A stretch of DNA of 64,000 nucleotides. Origin: Lantana camara. Taxonomy: Eukaryota > Streptophyta > Magnoliopsida > Lamiales > Verbenaceae. The stretch lies in assembly GCA_037501455.1 (NCBI GenBank), contig CM074857.1, positions 105,309,501 to 105,373,500 on the forward strand. The letters are read 5' to 3'. The translations under genes were made by a program, and so were the position numbers. Below are positions 34,753 through 45,382 of the stretch, piece by piece. The notes below the pieces were generated by a model, which ran no database searches, had not been told where the DNA came from, and saw nothing but the letters and a program-made list of their open reading frames with translations. Position 1 is the first letter of the stretch; every line of letters starts with the position of its first letter.

Positions 34753-35137
34753 CGGGAAAATATTTGAATAGTACCAAAAAGTTGAAAAAATTCCTTTTAG
34801 GTCTCCAGTTTTGAAAAAGTTCTCATTCAATCCCCAATTGAAAAACAAAATTCCTTTTAGGTCCCCACAAACAGTACATGTTCGTATAATAATTCAGGAA
34901 TTGCGTACATTTTTGAGGGAATTGCGTATAAAATTCTCAAAATGTCGTATATACGAGATTCCGGGATTTTTATACGCAATTCCCTAAAAAATGTACGCAA
35001 TTCCTGAATTATTATACAACCTTGGGGAGTGAAAAGAAATTTTGTTTTTCAATTGGGGAGTGAACAGGAACTTTTTCAAAATTGGGGAGTGAAAAGGAAA
35101 TTAAGTTTACACTTGGGGATTTTTGAGGAATTATCCG
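34753..35137. mobile_element. 385-bp foldback MITE near the hAT transposase start
   Basis: A perfect 8-bp duplication TAAAACAA flanks it (34,745-34,752 and 35,138-35,145). Arms at 34,884-34,933 and 34,967-35,017 pair almost perfectly (AATTCAGGAATTGCGTACAT with its complement), and outer arms rich in TTCCTTTTAGGTCCCC pair with GGGGAGTGAAAAGGAA. It is related in layout to the element at 44,334-44,621. Confidence 0.8.
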
Positions 35138-35484
35138 TAAAACAAACCCTTAAAAAAAAAAAAAGTAAAATTAATTATTAAAGGAAAAAGAACCAAAATA
35201 TATGTAAACAATATAACAATTATTAAATTTACCTTGATATTCCAACACTAATTGCCGAAATAAATGGAGAATTAATGGAGAATCAAGAATGAGGAATTGG
35301 GTTTTCCTTTCTAGTGCACCGTGCAATGCGGGGCGGCTGCAATGGGGAACTTTTATATATTTGATCAAATTTTGACTATTAATTGGGTTGGATAAGTGAG
35401 CTTTTTGTTTGTTTTTTTTTTTTTTGGCTCATTAGTCTATTGAGCTTGTGTTTTTTTTTTTTAGTCCATTAGTCTTTGGACTCT

Positions 35485-35528
<44 letters not shown>

Positions 35529-35738
35529 TTATTTTTTTATCCCAATTATTATTAATTTATTATATTGAACCACACTAATATTAATTTTAATTTTTTTTAG
35601 GGATCAATAACGAAAAACTCAAAAAAATTACATACACAATAACACATATATATATATATACATAATAATTTTTTTTTTTTTTTGAGGGGCGTCAATTGTA
35701 CTATCTCAAATACGAGTGGCTCCGCCACTGGTTAGGAA

Positions 35739-36921
35739 GCAATGGTCGGGTGATACTAATAATTTGTTATTTATAATTTAGGTTTCTCAGTTTTGATTCT
35801 CTAATCGTAATTACATTTCAAGTAGATTTTGATATTGTGTATAGTTAATCTCAAATAAGTTTCTATTATATAAATTCTGATACATCTGTTTTATTTTGGT
35901 AAGCGTTCATGGAGCAGATAACTTAGTGATAGACATCTACACTTTGGAAAGACGAATTACGAATTCAAATATTATTGAGAATAGTTGAGTCGCATAATAT
36001 ATTTTAAAAAGTTACTATACGCAGTGAGGGAAGTGGCTTGTGTGGTATTAAAATTAAACTATATCATACTTGTGCACCAAAAACAAAATTGATCCCATAA
36101 TTTAGTATATATATGTCGTTCTAGTAAACTTCCCAAGAGAATTACGTTTGTCCCAATATAATTTTACATTACTTATTGTTATGAGTTTCCATTTTGTTGG
36201 TATCTATGTTATTGTATCAAGTCTAAGTGAGTGAAACATATAAAAATCGCTTTGGTCTTTTGTTTGTTTTTTTAGTTTTATTTTTTCTTTTATTCTTTTC
36301 TTTTATTTATTTATTTATTTATTTATTTTATCATTTCAAAAATAGTTTCTTAACTTCTACTTTTTTTTTTCATCTCACTTAGATTTTTTTTTCTTTTTCT
36401 TAACATAATTTTTATCTTTTTTCCTATATATTTAAAAAAATAATTAATATGACATTCTTTTATGTTATTTATTTATCATAATTTAATAATTATATTAAAA
36501 ATAATTATAAAATATATATTAATATAGAAATTAATTTTAATATATTTGTAACTCGAAAATTGCAAGTATATATTATAGGCTTACATATTTAATAAGTTTT
36601 TTTTGCAAAAATCTCTATTTAAAATTGTGCATTTATAAAGACTTTATGGGATCGGCCTATAAACAATGTTGACTTGCTGATTGGAAAAAAAAAAAAAAAA
36701 AGTTGACTTGTTGAGGCTTGGAGCCTTGGACGTGATACTTGGGTTGGAGTATGGGTTAGGATTTCCAATTTATATTTGGGCTCCTAATTTAACAGTTGTT
36801 TATAATATAGTAATTTATAATTCAAGATTGCCTTATGTATCATAATTAACTAATAGTTCACAAGTCATACCGACTATTAAAAATATCACACCATATATTT
36901 GAGAAAACGTAATTTATACGC
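35739..36921. other. AT-rich intergenic DNA
   Basis: No gene. A weak tRNA-like pattern (AACTTAGTGATAGACATC then ACGAATTCAAATATT, about 35,929-35,975, + strand) may be a decayed SINE. A (TTTA)n tract lies near 36,301-36,330. Confidence 0.4.
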
Positions 36922-36938
36922 TCTTATTATTCTGAATT

Positions 36939-37661
36939 TTTTTGACAACCAAATCCCTCAAAGGGGAATATTATAGCAAATCATAAGGAACAATAAGAAG
37001 AATACACGAATCAACAACAGAAAAATTAACGCAGGCCGAAGCCGCAATTCTAACAGATTTGTGAGCTATTATATTAGCATCACATTTAGTAAAAGAAAAC
37101 GACTCTTTGAAGATTGGTCCTCTCAAGTTGATCTCGTTCTGATACGGCTGTAGTTCCACAGTCGCTTTTTCTCCGAATTGAGCACAAATAGCTGGGCCTA
37201 CAACAGATAACTCGGCCAAAAACTCTCCCGGATAAACACAGGAAAAGAGAAAACAAAACTTCCAAACGGAAGGGACAAAATTTCCATACGGAAGGAATAA
37301 AACTTCCATACGGAAGAAACGAAAGAAAACAAACCAAAAAGAAAAAAACAGATAAAGAAATCCTCTGTGAACAGAGGAATTCGTCAGATCTGGGAGGAAG
37401 CCAGAAACTTACCGTAGATCCGTGAGAGTGACAAGCGGATCCCGACGGACGAAATAGAATTGTGAGTAAAGAACAGATTTGGGTCGATCCGGCGGTGAAA
37501 CTGTGTTCTTCACCGCCGGATCGAAGTTGAGAGGGAAGCTTTTGTCTTGTTCAGAGAGAGAATTCGTGTGGGGGCTAGGGTTTTTTAAATTTTTATAATT
37601 TTATCATTTAATATAGATACATAGATTTCTTGCTTGTATGTAAGTTGTAAGGTATCAGACA
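36939..37661 (-). mobile_element. Retroposon copy, 723 bp, same family as 27,711-28,417
   Basis: Perfect 17-bp target duplications TCTTATTATTCTGAATT (36,922-36,938 and 37,662-37,678) flank it. The A tail is at the left, after TTTGAGGGATTTGGTTGTC on the - strand. A palindromic GATCCGGCGGTGAA...TTCACCGCCGGATC lies near the 5' end. The shared 5' part and shared 3' end with the other copy suggest both are near full length for a short non-autonomous family. Confidence 0.82.
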
Positions 37662-37678
37662 TCTTATTATTCTGAATT

Positions 37679-38568
37679 GATTGTTCTTTAAAGTTTATTA
37701 TTTCGATTCGATTTGAGTGTTTTGGGGATCTTTGTTGAGATTATCCTCATTGTGCCTTCAAATATTTCATTTTTGTTCAAGTGTTAGGTTTTAGATGTTG
37801 TAAGATCTTGCCCAACTACCTCTTCGGATTACTTTGTAAGATGAAACCGACATCTTTCATCTTTGTTGTATCATAATAGATGATGAATGTACATGAATAC
37901 GACAATATAAATACAAAATGACATAATATATATATACCGCAAGACTATTTTTTTTAGCCCTATGTCAATATAATATGAATGCAAGACAATGTAACACCTA
38001 ATAATTAATGTTGGTTTTAACTTTAAAATTGAATTAGTTGTCTCGATTATAGACTTAATGGAGCCTTTACTTTTCTAATTGGTTAACCATTGTCAATGGT
38101 TGTTTATGACTATTTTTTTGGTTATTTAAACCTGTGCCCACTTTACTTTGATTGGAAAGCATTGCTCTTAAATACACTAGATTGTTAGACTTTTTACATT
38201 GTTGGTTTTTTAAACAACACTAAAGGTATACATTTACAATTTTATCCAACTGAACACAAATGGTTAAAATGATTCTTATGCCAACCATCTTCTTTTCAAA
38301 CTTTGCAGAATCCCATTTCAATGGGCAAACTAAGGCAACATCTGCAGAGAAATAAGTCTCCCAGCTGGAGCAAGAGCTGAAAAAGCATCAAGACAATCTG
38401 AAGAAGAAACTGAAGAAAACACATTTGAAGGCTATTCAAGAGTTTCCGGAGAATTTTGTTGGTCAGCAATATGCCGATGCCGTGTGGGTTGCCCGGGAAA
38501 CTGCTTAATTTGGACTCCACGGAGTTCCAGCAAAACTTGGAAAAGGCCACCCACAATCACATTCGTGA
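37679..38568. other. Spacer with one possible coding relic
   Basis: Mostly AT-rich. On the + strand 38,340-38,508 reads as an open, charged helical segment (QLEQELKKHQDNLKKKLKKT ... QQYADAVWVARETA, stop). It looks like a scrap of a coiled-coil protein, possibly from a mobile element. There is no start codon or context and I do not recognise the parent. Confidence 0.35.
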
Positions 38569-38947
38569 AAGTGCATATATAAAATATCATGTAAAAATGG
38601 TTGTTAAGCTGTTTTGCCGTTTCGTATTAGGATAATTACACTTTCATACCGGGCTGAGCTGTTACCAAATCACACAAACTCCCACCTCAGATTTGGAAAA
38701 TCATACATACGTTATATGGATGGACGCAGCTTAGTGACGTCCATTTCAAATTTTCTTCGAAAATCCTTTTTTTTTTTCCTTATCATTTAGTTTTTAGCAA
38801 ATAACAAGTACATAACAGCTGAGTGTTTCCCAGGGGATATTTATGTAATATCTCAAACTTCATGGTATGTTAGTGTAACTCCTCCACTGCCCTTTCGTCG
38901 TTATTGCACTGAACAAGCTGATATATAAGTAGCATTAAAAATGATAC

Positions 38948-39361
38948 CTCGACGGGAGAAGAATCTGAAGCACGACAAGCATCCGTACAGATCCCGCTCT
39001 TCGCCACGGGGGTGCGTTGTTTCTTTCGGCTTTTTGATTCTTCGACGCATAACAACCTTCGTGATCTGAGACTTACAATAAGGACAGATTGGAGTGTGCG
39101 TGTGAAATTTCTCGAACGACCTTTCGAGTTCCATCTCAAAATCCCCGATATCATGATCTTGTTCTTCCACCACACGATCAATCCTCACATTTGTCTCCTT
39201 TGTTATTAAACTAGTTGAAGCTTTCAAGGTCTTATCCTTAGAATTACTTCCAGTCATGATTTGGTCGTTTATGACAGCATTCATAAGCTTAGGAAAGTTG
39301 ATGTCTTTTGCTGGAGGGTAAGGGTTGTAGTCCGAAAGAGAGAGCGGGAGCTTAGTGTTAC
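38948..39361 (-). pseudogene. Isolated MEB-like exon 2 (fragment C)
   Basis: A 414-base exon-2 copy with intact acceptor (CACAG/GTAACAC) and donor (G/GTATC). It encodes the zinc ribbon (CPYC...CLSC) and MRRRIKK, has the same length as exon 2 of copy B, and is closest to it. Flanking intron sequence is kept from about 38,570 to 39,465, including the intron-2 MITE (38,630-38,884). No exon 1 or exons 3-6 are present, so it cannot encode a full protein. It lies about 1.2 kb downstream of the copy B stop codon in the same orientation. Confidence 0.85.
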
Positions 39362-39469
39362 CTGTGAAACATTATATTGTACCAAACGATTACTGTACCT
39401 TCTGTGTTATGTACAAAGAAAAACTTTACCATATATAAACACTACAAGAAATTTTGGTAGTAAAAAATC

Positions 39470-40576
39470 CTATAATTTCATCAGATTCAAAATTGAAAGA
39501 TCAAATTCGCCAAATCCCAAAATCATGTCCAAAAATTTCAAGTAAGACTAATGGATCAGAACTGGGATGAATCAAATATTTTTCCTGTAAAATAAATAAT
39601 CTAAGTTAGTATGTAGTTAATAAAAAATTAAATATCAACTTAGGAAGTGAAACAAAAATTTATCTTAAGCGGGGAGTTAACTAAATATTTTTTTGTAAAT
39701 GAGGAGTTACCTCAAAATGACTAATGTCTGAAATAATATTTTTCGATATAATAGTCATTGTCTAAGAGTTAGGAGTGTATTTTATAGATAATGTTTAAGC
39801 AGATTCTTTCCAACTTGATACGTCTGGCTCCATTCGAAATCTCTTGCTAACATGATAGTCGCAACTATGCCATTCCAATTATCAAATTATCACTGAATAC
39901 TGGCCTTTAGGAAAAAACCCACTTCCATATCCCTATGATATATACTAAAATTTTTAAAAAATAAAACTTTTACTTAAAAATCATATATTTGTATTTTCTT
40001 CTTCCCTAAAATTCTAAAATTTTCATTATATCAACATTACTTGTCTCAAATAAAATTTGGGTCTCTGACTCCGTCACGATACTATTAGTGAGTGAAAGAA
40101 TTAATATAGTCTCCCAGTGACATAATTGATTGGATCAGTATTTGAACTAAAGATTCACATTTGTTCATAGGGAAATTACTTTATTATGCAAACTACAATT
40201 ACTTTTAAACATTAAATGGCATGAATCTAACTACAATTTCAGTATTTTCCAACTTTAATAATCTAATAAAATTTAACACAATCTTTTTAATGTGAATTAT
40301 ATAATATATAAACCACCCAAATTTATTCATATGAAACACAACATCATTATTTATTACATAATAGCAACAGTATTTTGCTGGCTCATAGTTCACAACACCA
40401 AAACTTGAGCCATCTTAGTGGATGTAACGACCGGTACAAACAGTCGCCCCCTTAATAAAAAACGTTTTCAGAAATACTTATACTAATATTAATGAAAGTG
40501 CCCAACGTATTTTAACAAAATCTAATCTCGTCCCCTAAAATCAAAATTTCCAACTCTGTCTCAACTGTAGACGACA
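39470..40576. other. 3' flank of MEB-like copy B
   Basis: From about 39,908 it aligns with the 3' flank of copy A (from 9,600), including CACTTCCATATCCCTATGAT and the 3' UTR. It lacks the 311-bp MITE present at 9,905. No other gene is seen. Confidence 0.6.
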
Positions 40577-43178
40577 TCAATAAGAAGCAACCCAAGATGC
40601 AACATTGTCTGAAGCAGTTGGAGCTATTTCAAACCAGCCAAACTTCTCTATGAGCAGCTCGATGAGATCACCAGCTGCATACGCAACACCGGAACCACAC
40701 ATTGCCACGGTCATATAATAAAGAATCACCTTAACGTAGTCACTCAACTTCTTTTTCCCTCCAACATAAGCCTTTCCGATTGCAAGAACGACAACACATG
40801 CAAAAGAAGCTGCTGCAACTGCAATGATCTTGTAGTCCTTGTTGTTGCTCTCGTGGAAGGCAAAGCAATAAACAATGGGAGGTATGAGACCGAATATGAG
40901 GAACGATAACATCCCAAAGGTTGCATGGAGTGGAAAGTTGTTTTTGTTGCCAATTAGTTCTTCGTACCTTCCGACTTGCTGGTTTGAGATTTCTCTAGGG
41001 CTCTCATTTTTCATGTCCTTCAGCTGTAAAATTTGATTGTCAGTGAAGAGGGGTAATGTGAAAAATGCAAGATTCGTGAAGTTACTGTGACACAAAGCAA
41101 TATTAGATGGAAGAATAGCACTCACATACCCTAAGGTTGGTTACAAACTTTCCTTGTGGTTTGAGAAATTACAATAACATCCCCTGTAAAATAATTTATT
41201 GATGAATTTTGATGATTTGATGCCTGATTTCTTATGAATAACCAATATTTATCTTGACAGTTCTAATCGATATTTTGAATTTAGATTCATGACTACATCA
41301 GGTCAAATTTTGGAGTATTGCAGGGAGGTTTTTGTAATTTCGCAGATCGCAGGGAAGTTTTTGTAACTAGTCCACTCAGGGTATGTTGGGGGTAATTATT
41401 CCAAAAGTAAATTTGAATAAGAATATGCAGAAAAATACTCACGTTGTGGCCGAAAATGAATATGCTACTTATAACGGTCGCAAATCCAATGGCAAGAACG
41501 CTCACTGCAGCAGAGACTGATAAGTTAGAACTAATGTTGTAGCTTTTCATTCAAACTTGAGAATCAATATTAAGAAAATACACATACAATTCGTTGCATC
41601 GGAAGCAGCTGCAGACGAGACGACACTCATGCTTGCGATCGTCTCCATTAAACCTCCGTAAATGATGCACTTCAAGATTTCCAGTGACTTATAGTTAGGA
41701 GATACACGATGATCACCAGCACCAGGTGGTCCTGTGATTAAAATGTGCTTGAATAATTAATTCTTTTTAAATATTCCGTTAATGAAAAAAATCAGTCTGT
41801 TAATTAATTATTACCTGTTCCAGGGACTTCAACTGAGACATTTGGTGGATTCGTTCCAGGGACATTGGACAAAGGTGGTTTACCATTAAAGTGCAAAAAA
41901 ATGTCATGTAAAAATGGTAATTTAAAGTAAATCCAGAGACGTTTTGAAGCTGTTTTGCCGTAACGTTTTGTATTGGGATAATTACACTTTCATACCCTGA
42001 GGTGTTACCTAATCGCACAAACTTCCCACTGGAAAATTATAGATACATCCCCTAGTACATACGCTATACAGATGGACGTATTTTGATGACATCCGTCTCA
42101 AATTTTCTTCGAAAAAATTATTCTTTTCCTTATTTTAGTTTTAACAAATAACAAGTGCATAATAGCCAAGTGAGTGTTTCTCAGGGGATATTTCTGTAAT
42201 ATCTCAAACTTCAGGGTATGTTAGTGTAACTATCCATTTCCCTTTCATCGTTATTGGACCAGAACAAGCTGATATATAAGTAGCATTAAAAATGATACCT
42301 GGAGGGAAGAAGAATCTGAAGCACGACAAGCATCCGTACCCATCTTGCCCTCCGCCAGGGGGGTGCGTTGGTTCTTTCTGTTTTTTGATTCTTCGACGCA
42401 TAACAACCTTCCTGATCTCAGACTTACAATTAGGACAGATTGGAGTGTGCGTGTGAACTTTCTCGAACGATCTTTCGAATTCCATCTCAATCTCCTCGAT
42501 ATCGTGATCTTGTTCTTCCACCACATGATCAATCCTCACATTAGTCTCCTTTGTTGTTAAACTAGTTGAAGCTTTTAAGTTTTTGTCCTTAGAATTATTT
42601 TCAGTCATGTTTTGAACGTTTATGACAGCATTCCTAAGCTTAGGAAAGTTGATGTCTTTTGCTGCAGGGTAGGGGCTGTAGTCCGAAAGAGACGATGGGA
42701 GCTTAATGTTACCTGTGAAACATCGTACCAAACAATTACGGTACCTAAAATCCTGTGCTATGTACGACGAAAAACTTTAGAGATACATAAACACTACAAA
42801 AAATTTGTCGAAAACTGAAAAAAAAAAAAAAAAGCAAAATTCCATTGATTTCTTGTTGGAATTCCTGACGGAAAACCAACTATTATCAACGACTTAAAAT
42901 TACATATACGGTCTCGTAAAACTTGAGAAATTACATATAACACCTTGAGGTTTTAACGAAGGTCATACGACACTATTTTCAGTCAGTTAAACGGATGGAA
43001 AATATACCGATGTCAACCGGACCATAATCTGCTTACCTTCATTCTTCTCTTCTGATGACATACCATTCTTGTCTGCAGTAGTATCACCACCACCGGCAAT
43101 GTCATTCCGCGGCCACGTGTGCGGCTGCTCCACCACTTCCTCCGCCTGCATACGGCTGTGGACGGCCACCTCCATCAT
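40577..43178 (-). CDS. MEB-like protein, copy B, with a lost exon-3 splice acceptor
   Basis: Exons aligned with copy A: 43,178-43,037, 42,712-42,299, (exon 3 ending 41,815), 41,731-41,588, 41,504-41,443 and 41,023-40,577. The CTTCTGTGCAG acceptor before exon 3 in copy A is missing here through a short deletion (near 41,884). Exon 3 of copy A is 84 bases with phase 1 on both sides, so skipping it keeps the frame and gives 402 aa. Alternatively an upstream AG (near 41,951) would extend exon 3 in frame without a stop. The rest is intact: MMEVAVHSRM start, zinc ribbon (CPNC...CLSC), five membrane segments, WVASY end. A small difference from copy A is VYCFAFHES in place of VYGFAFRES. TATA box and leader are conserved with copy A, so transcription is plausible. 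Confidence 0.78.
41115..41402. mobile_element. GGATAATTACACT-family MITE in intron 5 of copy B
   Basis: The partner of the copy A element at 11,152-11,452. It is recognised by CCCTAAGGTTGG at the left and CTCAGGGTATGTTGGGGGTA at the right. Confidence 0.55.
41975..42235. mobile_element. GGATAATTACACT-family MITE in intron 2 of copy B
   Basis: Same ends and length (261 bases) as the copy A partner at 12,026-12,286, with few differences. Confidence 0.7.
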
Positions 43179-43290
43179 GCACAGTACTAAGCTGCAACAA
43201 GAAACGTAACAGTACCTTTATTTAATAATATTGTTTCAATTAATTTGCTTTGTCTACGGTGCAAATGCTTGGATATATAGTGGCTCGACA

Positions 43291-43298
43291 CTCTTATA
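43291..43298 (-). promoter_or_regulatory. TATA box of MEB-like copy B
   Basis: TATAAGAG on the - strand in a context nearly identical to copy A, 112 bases before the ATG. Confidence 0.65.
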
Positions 43299-43565
43299 GC
43301 ACTCACTTTCTAGGTAATTAATTAGTTAAATAATTAATTAAACAAATAAAGATAATCGTATGTTAAAAATAATGTGAACAAGATTATGTCACACGCATCG
43401 ATATTAATTATACGTGTCCATCTTAGGATTTAAAGTGGTATTAAATTAATGAAGATATTAATTAAGCTTACCTGACTAGGTAATCGGAGCATGCTTGGAA
43501 CGTGTTTAATTTTATTAGTAGTTTTTGAGTTAGGTAATGTGTATATGTATCCACTTAGTACATTA
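43299..43565. other. Upstream flank of copy B
   Basis: Aligns with 14,163-14,450 upstream of copy A. It ends where the 55-bp minisatellite starts. Confidence 0.6.
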
Positions 43566-43807
43566 GGTGAATTATTTACATTGATTAATGAATTTTGTAA
43601 CTATATGGGTGTATAAGGTAGGTGAATTATTTACATTGATTAACGAATTTTGTAACTATATGGGTGTATAAGGTAGGTGAATTATTTACATTGATTAATG
43701 AATTTTGTACTAAGTGGATACATAGCTGAATTATTTACATTGATTAATACCCTTAGGTGAATTATTTACATTGATTAATGAATTTTGTACTATATGGGTG
43801 TATAAGG
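43566..43807. repeat. 55-bp minisatellite in the copy B flank
   Basis: The unit GGTGAATTATTTACATTGAT followed by TAATGAATTTTGTA and CTATATGGGTGTATAAGGTA repeats at 43,566, 43,621 and 43,676, with shorter units at 43,724 and 43,756. A last unit lies beyond the Mutator-like insertion at 45,395. Copy A has one unit-like segment at about 14,437. Confidence 0.85.
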
Positions 43808-44046
43808 CGGACCGGATCTTCTGCTCCAATTTTATACTTCATCTTCTGCTCCATTTATCAGATCTGTGACACGTGTGATTTTATTAAACAATAAAAATAA
43901 TATGTTAACTAAGAGAAACTACCGCGTTAATGGGGTGTTAACGGTATGTAAGAAAAAAAAAAACTTATCAGATCTTGTGAAAATCTTCAACAAAAAAAAT
44001 CTTCGGAAAATCACAAAGAAAAAATCCTCATCTATCTCATATATCC

Positions 44047-44764
44047 TCTAAAGCACGGACACGCCTAAAAAATGGCCCGTGCAGTGTCCGACACGTGTCG
44101 GATACGGACACGGCTGAAGGAGTGTCCGAAAAAAAAAAAATAATAATAATTGGGACACGGTGTCGGACACGGCGAGGTGGAGTGTCCGACACGGTGGAGC
44201 AAATTTGATCATTTTTTATACTTTTTTTAATATTTTTTGAATTTTTTGGAGAGAAAATTGAAATAACAAAACTTATTTTAGTTTTTAATATTATATATTT
44301 TTATAAATATTTTATGTTACATAGATTATACTGCGGGGCAATGTTTGAAAACTCCCCATGCGTTTGAAAATTTCCTTTTAGCTCCCCATTTTCAAATACA
44401 TCATTTGGGGTTTTAGATACCTGATTCTGGTATTTAGATACGCGATTGTGGGATTTAGATACGCGATTCTGGAATTTAGATACGTGATTTTTTCCTTGTA
44501 TTTCAAATACATCATTTGGGGTTTTAGATACGCAATTCTTGAGTTTTAATACATCATTTTTGAAAATGGGGAGCTAAAAGGAATTGGACTTATCATTTGG
44601 GGAGTTTTCGGGAATTCCCCGTTATACTTATAAAATATTTTTATTTTTATATAAAATATCTTTATTTATATATAAAATATATTTATTTATATAAAATATA
44701 GTCGTGTCGTGTCCTAAAATTTTAAAAAAATCCGTGTCGCCGTGTCCGTGTCCGTGCAACATAG
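44047..44764. mobile_element. GCACGGACACG-ended element nested in the Mutator-like element
   Basis: The left end CTAAAGCACGGACACG and the inverted right end CTATGTTGCACGGACACG match. Flanks CATATATCC (44,038) and CATATATCT (44,765) look like a 9-bp duplication with one change. Subterminal GTGTCCGACACGTGTCGG is palindromic. It is the best-ended member of the dispersed GATGCACGGAC family, and itself contains the element at 44,334-44,621. Confidence 0.72.
44334..44621. mobile_element. 288-bp foldback MITE with CGGGG ends
   Basis: The left end CGGGGCAATGTTTGAAAACTCCCC pairs with the inverted right end CGGGGAATTCCCGAAAACTCCCC. Flanks TTATACTG and TTATACTT give an 8-bp duplication with one change. 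The interior repeats GATACGCGATTCTGG-type words. Layout and duplication length match 34,753-35,137. Confidence 0.72.
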
Positions 44765-45382
44765 CATATATCTCCAAAAAAAAAAAAAAAAAAAAAAAAA
44801 GATATATTCAGTAAACAAAAACTAAAAAAACATCTCATATATCTTCAACAAATCAGATATACATAGACAGATTTAATCCATGCAACATAAAAGAGTTACG
44901 ATCAAATCGTCTAATTTAATTAATTATGTGATCCAAATTGAGAAATCTTGGGATTTGGGGATAGACATGAGTTTTGATTCAGATTGAATTTCTGGGTTGA
45001 GAATTTGGGGATTTGAAAGAAGAAGACTTAAATGTGGGAGGTTTGAGAAAAATCTTCTGAAGATTCCCCGAATTTGCCATATTTGAAAGAAAGAAAACAA
45101 ATGTTGGAGGTTTGAGAGAAAAAGCATCGGAATGGGTATTTTCCCTGTTTTGGGGAGAAGAAACTGACTATTTGTTCTTTGAGAGTTTCGGGGAATTTTT
45201 GTAGGAGAACCAGAACTCTGAAAATTTAGGGGAGAGAGAAGATGAGCATGACCTCCGTTAACAGAACCCGTTAATGAGTTATTTCTCTATGTTAAGTGAA
45301 ATATGTTAAATATACACGTGTCCCACATCTGATAAGTGGAGCAGCAGATGAAATATAAAATTGGAGCAGAAGATCCCATCCG
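44765..45382. other. Right internal part of the Mutator-like element
   Basis: Contains an A run (44,776-44,800) and a purine-rich GAAGAAG/GGGATTTGGGG stretch. Short open frames have no recognisable product. Confidence 0.45.

Larger units (their letters stand above)
29225..35730 (-). mobile_element. hAT transposon, 6.5 kb, decayed and interrupted
   Basis: The ends CAGTGGCGGAGGC and GGCTCCGCCACTG form terminal inverted repeats, and a perfect 8-bp target duplication GTTAGGAA flanks them (29,217-29,224 and 35,731-35,738). The interior encodes a broken hAT transposase on the - strand and carries a 3,471-bp solo LTR (30,324-33,794) and a 385-bp MITE (34,753-35,137). Without those two insertions it would be about 2.6 kb, short for an autonomous element. 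Confidence 0.9.
43808..45382. mobile_element. Mutator-like non-autonomous element, 1,575 bp
   Basis: A perfect 9-bp duplication TGTATAAGG flanks it (43,799-43,807 and 45,383-45,391). Long terminal inverted repeats start CGGACCGGATCTTCTGCTCC on the left and CGGATGGGATCTTCTGCTCC on the inverted right end. They continue through TTATCAGAT, ACACGTGT and a GTTAACGG block for roughly 120-165 bases. No MURA-type transposase frame is present. The target is inside the minisatellite, and the duplicated word is part of its unit. It contains the nested elements at 44,047-44,764. Confidence 0.82.

Noticed and set aside
41800..42018. 72-residue frame in intron 2/exon 3 of copy B
   Set aside because: It is in a different frame from the aligned exon 3 and has no counterpart in copy A.
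44924..45127. 67-residue frame inside the Mutator-like element
   Set aside because: Low-complexity, without transposase motifs.
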